A model generated the notes under the pieces. It made no database searches. It was not told the origin of the DNA and worked only from the letters and a program-made list of their open reading frames with translations. A stretch of DNA of 64,000 nucleotides from Clostridium saccharobutylicum DSM 13864 (GTDB lineage Bacteria > Bacillota > Clostridia > Clostridiales > Clostridiaceae): positions 74,501-138,500 of the forward strand of contig NC_022571.1 of NCBI RefSeq assembly GCF_000473995.1, in the 5' to 3' direction. Of the stretch, positions 34,969-43,679 are shown one piece after another. Numbering within the stretch: position 1 is the first letter of the stretch; the number at the start of each line of letters is the position of its first letter. A program made the position numbers and the translations under genes.

Positions 34969-35958
34969 TTATTTTTCATATCCGTTTTTATGACTTTGAT
35001 GCCATTTCCAAGCATCACTGATGATTCTATCAATGTTTGTTCTAGTTGGATTCCAGCCTAATATTTTTCTGGATTTTTCAGAAGAGGCAATTAAAGTACT
35101 AGGGTCACCAGCTCTTCTTTCACCGATTTTTTCTGGAATTGGAAGTTTAGTAACATTTCTTACAGCTTCAACTATTTCTTTTACTGAAAATCCTTGACTG
35201 CTTCCTAAATTAAAGACATTACTTTCTCCACCATTCATTAGGTATTTAAGAGCTAAAATATGAGCTTCAATTAAATCTTCTACATGAACATAGTCGCGTA
35301 TACATGTACCATCTTCAGTATCATAATCATCACCGTATATAGTTATAAACTCTCTTTTGCCTAATGCTACTTGAAGTACTATAGGGATAAGATGTGTTTC
35401 TGGATTATGATCTTCACCTATAGAGCCATCATCTTTTGCACCAGCAACATTGAAATAGCGAAGAGCTACATATTTCATACCATAAGCTTTATCGCACCAC
35501 TTCATCATTTTTTCCATAGCAAGTTTTGTTTCACCATAAGTATTTGTAGGACAAGTATCCATATCTTCTGTTATTGGAATCTGCTTTGGTTCACCATAAG
35601 TTGCAGCTGTTGATGAGAAAACAATATGTTTAACATTATTTTCGTTCATAACTTCTAATAATACTTGCATCCCATAAACATTATTATTGAAATACATAAG
35701 TGGTTTTTGCATAGATTCGCCAACTATTGAATTAGCTGCAAAGTGTATAACACCATCAAAGTTTTCTTTTTTAAATACATCAGTTAAGAATTCTTTGTCT
35801 CTAATATCACCTTTGTAAAACTTAGCCTTTTTGTTAATTGCATCTTCGTGACCAGTTTGTAAGTTATCAACAACAACTACATCATAATCATTGTCAACCA
35901 ATTGATTGACAGCATGAGAGCCTATATATCCAGCTCCACCTAAAACTAAAATACTCAT
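34969..35958 (-). CDS. galE: UDP-glucose 4-epimerase
   Basis: Interconverts UDP-Glc and UDP-Gal (and possibly the GlcNAc/GalNAc pair), an extended short-chain dehydrogenase. The 329 residues show the NAD loop GGAGYIGSH (7-15), the catalytic serine region FSSTAATYG, and the YxxxK motif in [21 protein letters not shown] lies before the ATG. It closes a minus-strand group with GtrA, two GT2 enzymes and a GT-C transferase. It may supply the nucleotide sugar that the GT2 enzymes load onto the lipid carrier. Confidence 0.95.
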   Translation of the reverse strand: MSILVLGGAGYIGSHAVNQLVDNDYDVVVVDNLQTGHEDAINKKAKFYKGDIRDKEFLTDVFKKENFDGVIHFAANSIVGESMQKPLMYFNNNVYGMQVLLEVMNENNVKHIVFSSTAATYGEPKQIPITEDMDTCPTNTYGETKLAMEKMMKWCDKAYGMKYVALRYFNVAGAKDDGSIGEDHNPETHLIPIVLQVALGKREFITIYGDDYDTEDGTCIRDYVHVEDLIEAHILALKYLMNGGESNVFNLGSSQGFSVKEIVEAVRNVTKLPIPEKIGERRAGDPSTLIASSEKSRKILGWNPTRTNIDRIISDAWKWHQSHKNGYEK

Positions 35959-36017
35959 AAAAAAACCCCATCTCCAATTTATATTATTATATTAAGATAA
36001 TGAACAAAGTTATATTC

Positions 36018-36422
36018 TTAATTATCTTTTTTATTAAAAGCAAAAAATTTAAGCAATATAAATGTTACTGGAACTCCAATAACTGCAGCAAAAACATAAG
36101 CAATAAGTTTATCTAAGCCAATTATATTACAGACTATTACAACTACATACTGAATAATAAAATTTGGAATAGTTGATATTGAAAATTTTATAAGCTTATG
36201 AAAAGAGAGCTTTTCCTTAAATGTTATAAAGCTATTTAGTATGTATGATACAAATAATCCTGAAATATAACCTGGAAAAAATGCTAATGTTGCACTTAAA
36301 AAACTTGAATATATATACGAAAATATAGTTCCAGTGAAAGTATTTATAATTCCGATTATAATAAAGATAATAAATTGCTTTGAAAAAAATATATTTTTAA
36401 ATTTTTCAATAAAATCACTCAT
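36018..36422 (-). CDS. GtrA/GtcA-family lipid-linked sugar flippase
   Basis: A 134-residue protein with four hydrophobic helices and the GtrA pattern: KQFIIFIIIGIINTFTGTIFSYIY and SYILNSFITFKEKLSF. GtrA-like proteins are thought to flip undecaprenyl-phosphate-linked sugars across the membrane. The start at 36422 (MSDFIEKF) is chosen because AGGTG lies 10 bases before it; a longer frame from 36452 uses a TTG inside the preceding gene. It follows the downstream GT2 gene with a 10-base gap. Confidence 0.87.
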   Translation of the reverse strand: MSDFIEKFKNIFFSKQFIIFIIIGIINTFTGTIFSYIYSSFLSATLAFFPGYISGLFVSYILNSFITFKEKLSFHKLIKFSISTIPNFIIQYVVVIVCNIIGLDKLIAYVFAAVIGVPVTFILLKFFAFNKKDN

Positions 36423-36432
36423 ATACAAGCAC

Positions 36433-37398
36433 CTATATATCCTTTTTATCAATATCGATTAATTTATCGGAAATAATAAATCTTGGTCTTTGTTTAGTTT
36501 CATTATACATCTTACCAATGTATTCGCCAATAACACCAAGACATAAAAGTTGAATTCCACCAAGCATCCAAATTGAAAGTGTTAAAGAAGTCCAACCAGT
36601 GACTGTGTTCCCAAAGAATTTAACTATAAGGGAATATATTAGTGCTATAATACTGATGAAAGATATAGTAAATCCAACACCTGTAATTATTCTTATTGGT
36701 TTTATACTTAATGAAGTAATCCCATCTAAAGCGAAAGCTATCATCTTCTTTAGCGGATACTTTGATTCACCAGCAAATCTTTCATGACGTTCATATTCAA
36801 CAATTGAGTATTTATAACCTATTAAAGGAACCATTCCTCTAAGAAATAGGTTAACCTCTCTAAATTGACTTAGGCCTTCTAAAGCACGTTTACTCATAAG
36901 ACGATAATCAGCATGATTATAAATCATGTCAACTCCAAGTTTACTCATTAAGTTGTAAAAAGCTAATGCAGTTGTTCGCTTAAAGAATGTATCAGTTTCT
37001 CTTGAAGATCTTACTCCATAGACAATATCACTTCCATTGTAGTATTGTTCTACAAATTTATCTATAACATCTACATCATCTTGTAAATCAGCATCTAAGG
37101 AAATGGTCATATCTGCAAAATCTTTAGCTGTCATAAGTCCAGCTAATAATGCATTTTGATGTCCTCTATTTCGTGATAAGTTAACTCCAGAAAATATAGA
37201 ATTTTCTTGGTGAAGTTCCTCTATAATGCTCCAAGTTTTATCCTTAGAACCATCATTAACGAAAAGTATTTTGCTGTTATCAGAAATAAACTCATTTTCA
37301 ATCATATTAGTGATTTTTTCTAATAATCTTTTAGCAGTTTCGTGTAAAACTTCTTCCTCATTATAGCAAGGAATTACAAGGTATAGTGTATCTTTCAT
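36433..37398 (-). CDS. GT2 polyprenyl-phosphate sugar transferase, copy 1
   Basis: A 321-residue enzyme with an N-terminal GT-A domain (LVIPCYNEEEVL, SLDADLQDD as the metal DxD region, YNHADYRLMSKRAL, FLRGMVPLIGY, ERHERFAGESKYPLKKM) and two C-terminal membrane helices, like GtrB, CsbB and YkcC. It loads a sugar from a nucleotide donor onto undecaprenyl phosphate at the inner membrane face. It is a tandem duplicate of the next gene, with most residues identical, and the duplication includes the ribosome-site region. It precedes gtrA. Confidence 0.9.
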   Translation of the reverse strand: MKDTLYLVIPCYNEEEVLHETAKRLLEKITNMIENEFISDNSKILFVNDGSKDKTWSIIEELHQENSIFSGVNLSRNRGHQNALLAGLMTAKDFADMTISLDADLQDDVDVIDKFVEQYYNGSDIVYGVRSSRETDTFFKRTTALAFYNLMSKLGVDMIYNHADYRLMSKRALEGLSQFREVNLFLRGMVPLIGYKYSIVEYERHERFAGESKYPLKKMIAFALDGITSLSIKPIRIITGVGFTISFISIIALIYSLIVKFFGNTVTGWTSLTLSIWMLGGIQLLCLGVIGEYIGKMYNETKQRPRFIISDKLIDIDKKDI

Positions 37399-37516
37399 AA
37401 GAAATCACCTCCAATTGATTATTATATCAAATTTTTGACAAAGAGTACTAATATTATTTTTCATTAAGAATTTTTTATGCTTTTTACATATACTAATGAA
37501 TAAATGTATTAGTTTG

Positions 37517-38491
37517 TTAAATGCGATTGTTTTGAAGATGCATAACATCAATCAATTTTTCAGAAATAATAAATCTTGGTCTACGTTTAGTTTCATTATA
37601 CATTTTTCCAATATATTCGCCTATTACTCCAAGAGATAAAAGTTGAATTCCACCAATCATCCAAATTGAAAGTGTTAATGATGTCCAACCAGTTACAGTT
37701 TCACCAAATAATTTTACTATTATGCTATACAGCAAAGCTATAAGACTAAAGACAAATATGAAAAATCCAAGTCCGGTAATAATTCTTATAGGCTTTATAC
37801 TAAGAGATGTAATACCATCTAAAGCAAAAGCCAGCATTTTCTTTAATGGATATTTAGATTCACCAGCAAATCTTTCATGACGTTCGTATTCAACAATTGA
37901 GTGTTTATAGCCAATTAAAGGAACCATACCTCTAAGAAATAAATTAACTTCTTTAAATTGACTTAAACTTTCCAAAGCCTGTTTGCTCATAAGACGATAG
38001 TCAGCATGATTATAAACCATATCAACTCCAAGAGTATTCATTAATTTATAGAAAGCTAATGCAGTTGTTCTCTTAAAAAATGTATCTGTTTGTCTTGATG
38101 ATCTTACACCATAAACAATATCACTACCTTCATAATATTTCTCTACAAATTTATCTATAACATCTACATCATCTTGTAAGTCAGCATCTAGTGATATAAC
38201 AACATCTGCTAAATCCTTAGCAGTCATAAGTCCGGCAAGTAGTGCATTTTGATGTCCTCTATTTCTTGAAAGATTAATACCAGAAAATATATTATTTTGA
38301 TTGTGTAGTTCTTCTATTATGTTCCAGGTTTTATCCTTAGAACCATCATTAACAAAAAGTATTTTACTATCTGTAGAAATAATTTCATTTTCCATCATAG
38401 TGGTAATTTTTTTCGTTAACCTTTTTGCAGTTTCATGTAAAACTGCCTCTTCATTGTAACAAGGGATAACAAGATATAATGTATCATTCAT
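37517..38491 (-). CDS. GT2 polyprenyl-phosphate sugar transferase, copy 2
   Basis: A 324-residue near-copy of the downstream enzyme with all the same motifs (LVIPCYNEEAVL, SLDADLQDD, ERHERFAGESKYPLKKM). Differences cluster in the membrane helices and the C-terminal tail. Both copies have CACCTCCAATTGATT or GCCTCCAATTGATT before the coding region, i.e. the same GGAGG ribosome site, so the duplicated unit extends beyond the gene. Two active copies may load different sugars or simply raise dosage. It lies between copy 1 and the GT-C gene. Confidence 0.9.
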   Translation of the reverse strand: MNDTLYLVIPCYNEEAVLHETAKRLTKKITTMMENEIISTDSKILFVNDGSKDKTWNIIEELHNQNNIFSGINLSRNRGHQNALLAGLMTAKDLADVVISLDADLQDDVDVIDKFVEKYYEGSDIVYGVRSSRQTDTFFKRTTALAFYKLMNTLGVDMVYNHADYRLMSKQALESLSQFKEVNLFLRGMVPLIGYKHSIVEYERHERFAGESKYPLKKMLAFALDGITSLSIKPIRIITGLGFFIFVFSLIALLYSIIVKLFGETVTGWTSLTLSIWMIGGIQLLSLGVIGEYIGKMYNETKRRPRFIISEKLIDVMHLQNNRI

Positions 38492-38708
38492 AAAATCGCC
38501 TCCAATTGATTCCTATATCAAGTTTGTTAATAAGATATTTAAAAAATATATCTAATAAGTATATTAGTCTATTGTATATTTTAATTTATCATAATGGCCA
38601 CTAATGACCATTATGATGTAAATATTAATTATCATCGAAAACAAGATAGTTAGCTTATATTAATTTGTTATTTTTTTACATACTTAAAATTCTAAAACTA
38701 ATTTATAT

Positions 38709-40694
38709 TTAAGAAACTTTATTAAAGCAGTATAAAGAACCACTTTGACTTCCTGGACCACCTTTTTGATTTTGATTACTAGAGCTTCCGCCATATTCTG
38801 ATGGGGCTATAAGTGTGGCATTTTCTTTTACGTAAGATGTTAACTCAGAGTTTCCACCCATACCACCATCACCAGAAACAAGGAAATATGTTATTTTGCC
38901 TTCACTTACATACTCTTTAAGCTTGTCGACAGTAAGAGAATTATCAGAACCTAGAAATCCACCATATGCGTAAGCAGGTAAACCAGTATCCATAATAAAT
39001 TGAGCTACATCATCGGCTCTTGATGAAACAACTAAGAAACTACCTTCTTTATAGTTGTTTACAAGGTATTGCTCAAGATTAGAAGATTTATTATTTTCTG
39101 ATAAACTACCGCTTTGAGGCATACCTTTACCAGATTGAGAAGCAAGTTCTGGCCCAGCATATGGCATTGTTGAATTTGGCACATACATAACAGGCGTTAA
39201 TGCCCAATAAAATGGTGCAGCACCCATTGAAATTAACATAAAGGCTCCAATTATAAGTGTTATTAATTTCTTTGGTCTTATATAATTTAAAATCATTAAT
39301 GCAAGTGATATAACACCTGCTACTGCAATAATAGGAACAAGCCATGATTTTAATTGAGAGTAAGTCCATACATATTTAATTTCAATTCCAATAGTTGTTA
39401 TAAGAGATATAGGAAGTATAAATTGTTTTATACCATTTTTATTTTTGAATTCTTCAAACATTTTTACAAGTCCAATACCACATAGTGCAGCAATTGCAGG
39501 TCCAAACATACATAAGTAGTATCTGTGATAGAATCCAGCAAAGCTAAAGAATGTAAACATTGTTCCAAGCCATAAAGTCCAGAATGTAAGCATGCTTTGT
39601 TTTACTGTAAGGTCACGCATGTTAAACTTACGTATAAATATTAAGATAGAAAATGCAGCAAAAGTTAATAACCATGAAGCTTGGCCGTAAAGGTTACTAG
39701 TCCAAAGTCTTACAATTGAAGCAGTACCAATTTCACCACTTCCCATTCCGCCACCTTGAGGCCTGCCTTGTTGACCATCGCCTTGAGGTCCATCTTGTTG
39801 GACGTCATCTTGAGGTCTGCCTTGTTGACCATCACCTTGATGTCCACCTTGTTGACCTCCGCCTTGACTTTGTCCATAAATTCTTTCTAGACCATTGTGC
39901 CCTACTATAAGTTCCATTACAGTATTGTTAGTTGAGCTATCTACATAAGGTCTGCTATCAGAAGGATATAAATCAACAGCAAATACCCATGCAAAGGAAA
40001 TAACTAATACTATAACCATAGTAATTATTCCATTAATAAATTTTTTTACTAGCTTTTCTTTTGCAAACATCAAATATACAAGAGCAAATGCAGGAAGTAC
40101 TGTATAAGCTTGAAGCATTTTTATGTTAAAACCTAAACCAATAAGTGCTCCTGCAATAAATAAGTCACGTTTTTTACCATTCTCGATAGATTTAAATAAA
40201 AACCATGCAGCAATTAAAAGTACAAATATTAATTGCATGTCAATTGTATTATTACGAGAAGCAACTACAACAGAAGGAGTAAATGAGAATATAAATGCAG
40301 AAATTAATCCAGATGGACGTCCGAAGTATTTTGATACCAATATGTATACCATAATGCAAGAACCAGTTCCTGCTAATGCTTGAGGCAGTAACATCGCCCA
40401 ACCGTGATAACCAAATATTAAAACAGATATAGCCTGCATCCAAAATCCAACAGGAGGTTTATCTATAGATACCATACCAGATGGATCAAAAGATAAAAAG
40501 AAGAAATTCTTAAAGCTTTGAGTCATACTTTTTATAGCGGCAGCATAATATTCATTACCGTATCCGTATTTAGATATAGCGTAAAAATTGAAGAAAAATG
40601 ATAGCATAGCTATAAAAGTTAAAGTTATTATATGCCAGTTTTTGTTGATGAATAATAAGAATTTATTATCATTATTCGAAATTTCATGTTTCAT
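38709..40694 (-). CDS. GT-C family mannosyl/arabinosyl-type transferase (PMT/ArnT/YkcB-like)
   Basis: An integral membrane transferase of about 661 residues that uses a lipid-phosphate sugar on the outer membrane face. The first loop contains YGYGNEYYAAAIKSM, the acidic catalytic position of GT39/GT83 proteins, then SIDKPPVGFWMQ. About a dozen helices follow, and a soluble C-terminal domain (SQSGKGMPQSG to end). A Gly/Gln/Pro-rich insertion is described separately. The start at 40694 follows GGTGA; a start 8 codons earlier (40718) is possible. With GT2 and GtrA it forms a three-component surface glycosylation set. Confidence 0.87.
   Translation of the reverse strand: MKHEISNNDNKFLLFINKNWHIITLTFIAMLSFFFNFYAISKYGYGNEYYAAAIKSMTQSFKNFFFLSFDPSGMVSIDKPPVGFWMQAISVLIFGYHGWAMLLPQALAGTGSCIMVYILVSKYFGRPSGLISAFIFSFTPSVVVASRNNTIDMQLIFVLLIAAWFLFKSIENGKKRDLFIAGALIGLGFNIKMLQAYTVLPAFALVYLMFAKEKLVKKFINGIITMVIVLVISFAWVFAVDLYPSDSRPYVDSSTNNTVMELIVGHNGLERIYGQSQGGGQQGGHQGDGQQGRPQDDVQQDGPQGDGQQGRPQGGGMGSGEIGTASIVRLWTSNLYGQASWLLTFAAFSILIFIRKFNMRDLTVKQSMLTFWTLWLGTMFTFFSFAGFYHRYYLCMFGPAIAALCGIGLVKMFEEFKNKNGIKQFILPISLITTIGIEIKYVWTYSQLKSWLVPIIAVAGVISLALMILNYIRPKKLITLIIGAFMLISMGAAPFYWALTPVMYVPNSTMPYAGPELASQSGKGMPQSGSLSENNKSSNLEQYLVNNYKEGSFLVVSSRADDVAQFIMDTGLPAYAYGGFLGSDNSLTVDKLKEYVSEGKITYFLVSGDGGMGGNSELTSYVKENATLIAPSEYGGSSSNQNQKGGPGSQSGSLYCFNKVS
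39737..39877 (-). repeat. Low-complexity coding repeats in the GT-C gene
   Basis: Minus-strand repeats encode units such as GDGQQGRPQ and GGGQQGGHQ (two near-identical GDGQQGRPQ copies). They lie in a predicted extracytoplasmic loop about 40% along the protein. Slippage expansion is likely. Confidence 0.8.
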
Positions 40695-41016
40695 AAAATC
40701 ACCATGTATAATGTTCATATAGCAAAGTCATTATACTTTTCCTTTCTTGTTAAAGTAGTTAATAGAAAAGAGAAACTTAATTATTATTCCCTGTTCTTTA
40801 AAAACTATTTTATTTCAGAAATCTGAATATAAGCTTAATGAATTTTAAGATTATTAATTAATCTTTAAGCAAGGAACAATCAAAAAGTAATCTTGGCATT
40901 TTGGAATTGCTATTTTTTCATGTGCTTGACAAGAAAATCTACTTCGCAGATTATGTGTTTCTACTACTTTCAAAAGTTAGCTACAGATTTAACTGCCGTA
41001 TAATTTACTAAAGAAT
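40695..41016. other. Intergenic region between GT-C gene and LysR gene
   Basis: About 320 bases containing dispersed repeat copy F; no additional gene seen. Confidence 0.5.
40871..40928. repeat. Dispersed palindromic repeat, copy F
   Basis: AAGGAACAATCAAAAAGTAA at the left and GCTATTTTTTCATGTGCTT at the right are inverted relatives. It is a mildly decayed full copy. Confidence 0.6.
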
Positions 41017-41048
41017 TAAAAAAAGAGCATCTATAAAAGATACTCTTT
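41017..41048 (-). terminator. Terminator of the LysR gene
   Basis: On the minus strand AAAGAGTATCT pairs with AGATGCTCTTT and is followed by T residues. Confidence 0.75.
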
Positions 41049-41098
41049 ATGGGTGCGAAATAACAAACTTAATTAAGGTGATTAGATAAAACAAAATA

Positions 41099-41968
41099 TT
41101 AAATAATGTCATTAAATTGTTTTAAAATAAAATCAATAAAATATCTGCTTGCAATTGGTAATGTCTTTTTATCTTTAAAGGCTATACCGATGGTACGAAC
41201 AATAGGTGGGTATATTTTTTTCTTTACAATGTTATAATTCATTTTATTTAATATCGATTCTGGTAAAATAGCAATTCCCAAGCCCTTTTCTACCATGGAC
41301 ATAATTGTATAATCATCATAAACAGTATATTGTATATTTGGATGTAGATCATTTTGTCCAAAAAATTTTAATGGTACACTTAACTGTCCCTCATCTAAAA
41401 GAATAAAAGGTTCCTGTGACAGTTCCGTTAAAGTTAATTTTTTATGATTAGTCAGTTCATGATTATAAGGTAAAACAGCTAGCATTTCATCTCGTTTTAA
41501 AGGAATTATGTGTAGATTAGTAACTGCATCAGGATTAACAAAGCCGAAATCGACACTACCTTCTTTAATTAACTTGGCAATGCTTGTATATTGTCCTTGC
41601 TGAAGTTCAAATTTTACTGATGGATATAATTCTTTAAAGTTTTTTATTAAGTCAGGAAGCCAGCTTGAAGAAACACTTGAAAAAGTTCCAATACGTACAA
41701 TACCACCTTGAAGCCCTTGCATTTCTTTACTTTTTTCCATAAGTTCTCTATATGAATTATATAGTTTTCTAATATAAGGTAGAAATTCTTCTCCATCAGG
41801 GGTAAGGGTGATTCCTTTTCGAGAGCGGAGAATAAGTGTAGTAGAAAGTTCTTCTTCTAATGAGCGTACCATCTGGCTTATTGCTGATTGAGTATATCCA
41901 AGTTCTTCTGCTGCTTTTGTAAAGCTACCAATTTCAATTATTTTAATAAATGCATAATACTGATTCAT
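41099..41968 (-). CDS. LysR-family transcription regulator
   Basis: A 289-residue regulator with an N-terminal winged helix (YYAFIKIIEIGSFTKAAEELGYTQSAISQMVRSLEEEL) and a periplasmic-binding-like effector domain. The start with AAAGGAG upstream is the ATG whose first base is 41968. A reading frame extending 57 codons further into the intergenic region lacks any ribosome site and looks non-coding. It is divergent from the cysteine desulfidase gene and probably regulates it; the effector might be cysteine, but this is inference from position. Confidence 0.9.
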   Translation of the reverse strand: MNQYYAFIKIIEIGSFTKAAEELGYTQSAISQMVRSLEEELSTTLILRSRKGITLTPDGEEFLPYIRKLYNSYRELMEKSKEMQGLQGGIVRIGTFSSVSSSWLPDLIKNFKELYPSVKFELQQGQYTSIAKLIKEGSVDFGFVNPDAVTNLHIIPLKRDEMLAVLPYNHELTNHKKLTLTELSQEPFILLDEGQLSVPLKFFGQNDLHPNIQYTVYDDYTIMSMVEKGLGIAILPESILNKMNYNIVKKKIYPPIVRTIGIAFKDKKTLPIASRYFIDFILKQFNDII

Positions 41969-42155
41969 TAAATACTCCTTTACATTAGTAAATCTAATAT
42001 AAACATTATAATTATTTGTTTTATTAATGTAAATGTAAATGATAGAATATAAACAAAGTTTTGCAAGAGATATAAAAATTTGATTTACGTTATGATTTTG
42101 ATAATAATTAAGTTTATTTTGTTCAGTTAATAAAAGCAATATTTAAAAATATTTT

Positions 42156-42190
42156 AGGCACATGAACTTGTTATTTTTTGATTGTGCCTT
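42156..42190. repeat. Dispersed palindromic repeat, copy G (short form)
   Basis: AGGCACATGAACTTGTTATT at the left and TTTGATTGTGCCTT at the right; a compact copy in opposite orientation to copies A and B, 16 bases before the desulfidase GTG. Confidence 0.7.
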
Positions 42191-42206
42191 AGATGGGGGT
42201 TAGAAA

Positions 42207-43481
42207 GTGGAAAAAAGTGATTTAAGGTATAAGAATTATGTTCAGATTTTAAAAGAAGAATTAGTTCCAGCTATGGGATGTACAGAACCAATTGCAGTTG
42301 CATATGCGTCAGCAAAAGCGAGAGAAGTATTAGGTAAGATGCCTGAAAAAGTCGTTGTAGAAGTCAGTGGAAATATTATTAAGAATGTTAAAAGTGTAAT
42401 AGTTCCAAATACAAATAATTTAAAAGGAATAGAAGCAGCAGCTGCAGCTGGTATTGTAGCAGGGAAATCAGAAAAGAAATTAGAGGCTATATCAGAAGTA
42501 ACGGAAGAAGAAAAGCAAAAGATGAAAGAATTAATGGTTAATTGTCCAATAAAAGTTGTTCCAGCAGATACAAATTTTATATTTTACATACAGATAAATC
42601 TATTTTATAAAGAATCAGTTGTAAAAGTAAGAATTGCAAATTATCATACTAATATTGTTCTTATTGAAAAGGATGGAGAAATACTTTATCAAAAAGAAGC
42701 AGAAGTATGTAAGGAAGAAGGACTTAGCGATAAAAAATTATTAAATATAGAAGATATTATTGATTTTGCAAATTCTGTAGATATTGAAGATATAAAAGAT
42801 GTTATAGGAAAACAAATTGAATATAACTCAAGAATTGCAGAAGAGGGATTGAAAAATAATTATGGTGCTAATATAGGAAGCGTTTTAATTTCAACATATG
42901 GTGAAGATATTAAAACAAGAGCAAAAGCTAAAGCAGCAGCAGGATCAGACGCTAGAATGAATGGATGTGAATTACCAGTTATTATTCTTTCTGGTAGTGG
43001 AAATCAAGGAATGACAGCTTCGCTTCCGGTTATTGAATATGCTAAAGAATTAAATGTATCAAAAGAGAAGCTTTATAGAGCTGTAGCTCTTTCAGATTTA
43101 GTTACAATACATCAAAAGACTGGAATAGGAAGACTTTCTGCATATTGTGGTGCTATTAGTGCAGGTGCTGGAAGTGGAGCTGGAATAGCGTATCTTCATG
43201 GTGGAGGATACAAAGAGATTTCACATACAATTGTTAATGCATTATCTATAGTTTCAGGAATTGTTTGCGATGGAGCAAAAGCATCTTGTGCAGCTAAAAT
43301 TGCAGCAGGAGTAGATGCAGGAATTTTAGGATATAACATGTATAAAAACGGGCAACAATTTAAAGATGGTGATGGTATTGTCAAAAAAGGTGTTGAAGCT
43401 ACTATATGCAATGTAGGGAAACTTGCAAGAGAAGGAATGAGGGAAACTGATAAGGAAATTATAAAAATTATGATAGACTAA
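42207..43481 (+). CDS. L-cysteine desulfidase / UPF0597 (CyuA, YhaM) family
   Basis: A 424-residue Fe-S enzyme related to the serine dehydratase alpha chain. Family members split L-cysteine to pyruvate, ammonia and sulfide. AMGCTEPIAVAYA near the N-terminus (C25) and VCDGAKASCAAKIAAG (C354 and C361) carry the likely cluster cysteines. GSGNQGMTASLPV and a histidine-rich YLHGGG are also conserved. GTG start with GGGG upstream. It is divergent from a LysR gene and is followed by a terminator. Possible roles are cysteine detoxification or sulfur supply. Confidence 0.88.
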   Translation: MEKSDLRYKNYVQILKEELVPAMGCTEPIAVAYASAKAREVLGKMPEKVVVEVSGNIIKNVKSVIVPNTNNLKGIEAAAAAGIVAGKSEKKLEAISEVTEEEKQKMKELMVNCPIKVVPADTNFIFYIQINLFYKESVVKVRIANYHTNIVLIEKDGEILYQKEAEVCKEEGLSDKKLLNIEDIIDFANSVDIEDIKDVIGKQIEYNSRIAEEGLKNNYGANIGSVLISTYGEDIKTRAKAKAAAGSDARMNGCELPVIILSGSGNQGMTASLPVIEYAKELNVSKEKLYRAVALSDLVTIHQKTGIGRLSAYCGAISAGAGSGAGIAYLHGGGYKEISHTIVNALSIVSGIVCDGAKASCAAKIAAGVDAGILGYNMYKNGQQFKDGDGIVKKGVEATICNVGKLAREGMRETDKEIIKIMID

Positions 43482-43490
43482 TAAAAGGAT

Positions 43491-43545
43491 AAGGCACATA
43501 AAAGAAAATAATCATGATGGATAGATATGTTATTTTCTGGGACTC
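43491..43545. repeat. Dispersed palindromic repeat, decayed copy H
   Basis: AAGGCACATAAAAGAAAATA begins nine bases after the stop; TATGTTATTTTCTGGG gives a partial inverse arm. Confidence 0.45.
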
Positions 43546-43580
43546 TAGATAATTTTGTGTTATTAGTATATTTGTTATTT

Positions 43581-43624
43581 AAATATTACTGGAAATTTTA
43601 TGGTCCAGTAATATTTTTTTATTT
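43581..43624 (+). terminator. Terminator after cysteine desulfidase gene
   Basis: Perfect 13-base arms (43581-43593, 43604-43616) with a T-rich tail. Confidence 0.87.
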
Positions 43625-43679
43625 TTAGTAAATGTTAAAAATATGTTTTATATCCATTTATAGTATTAGTGAAAAATCA

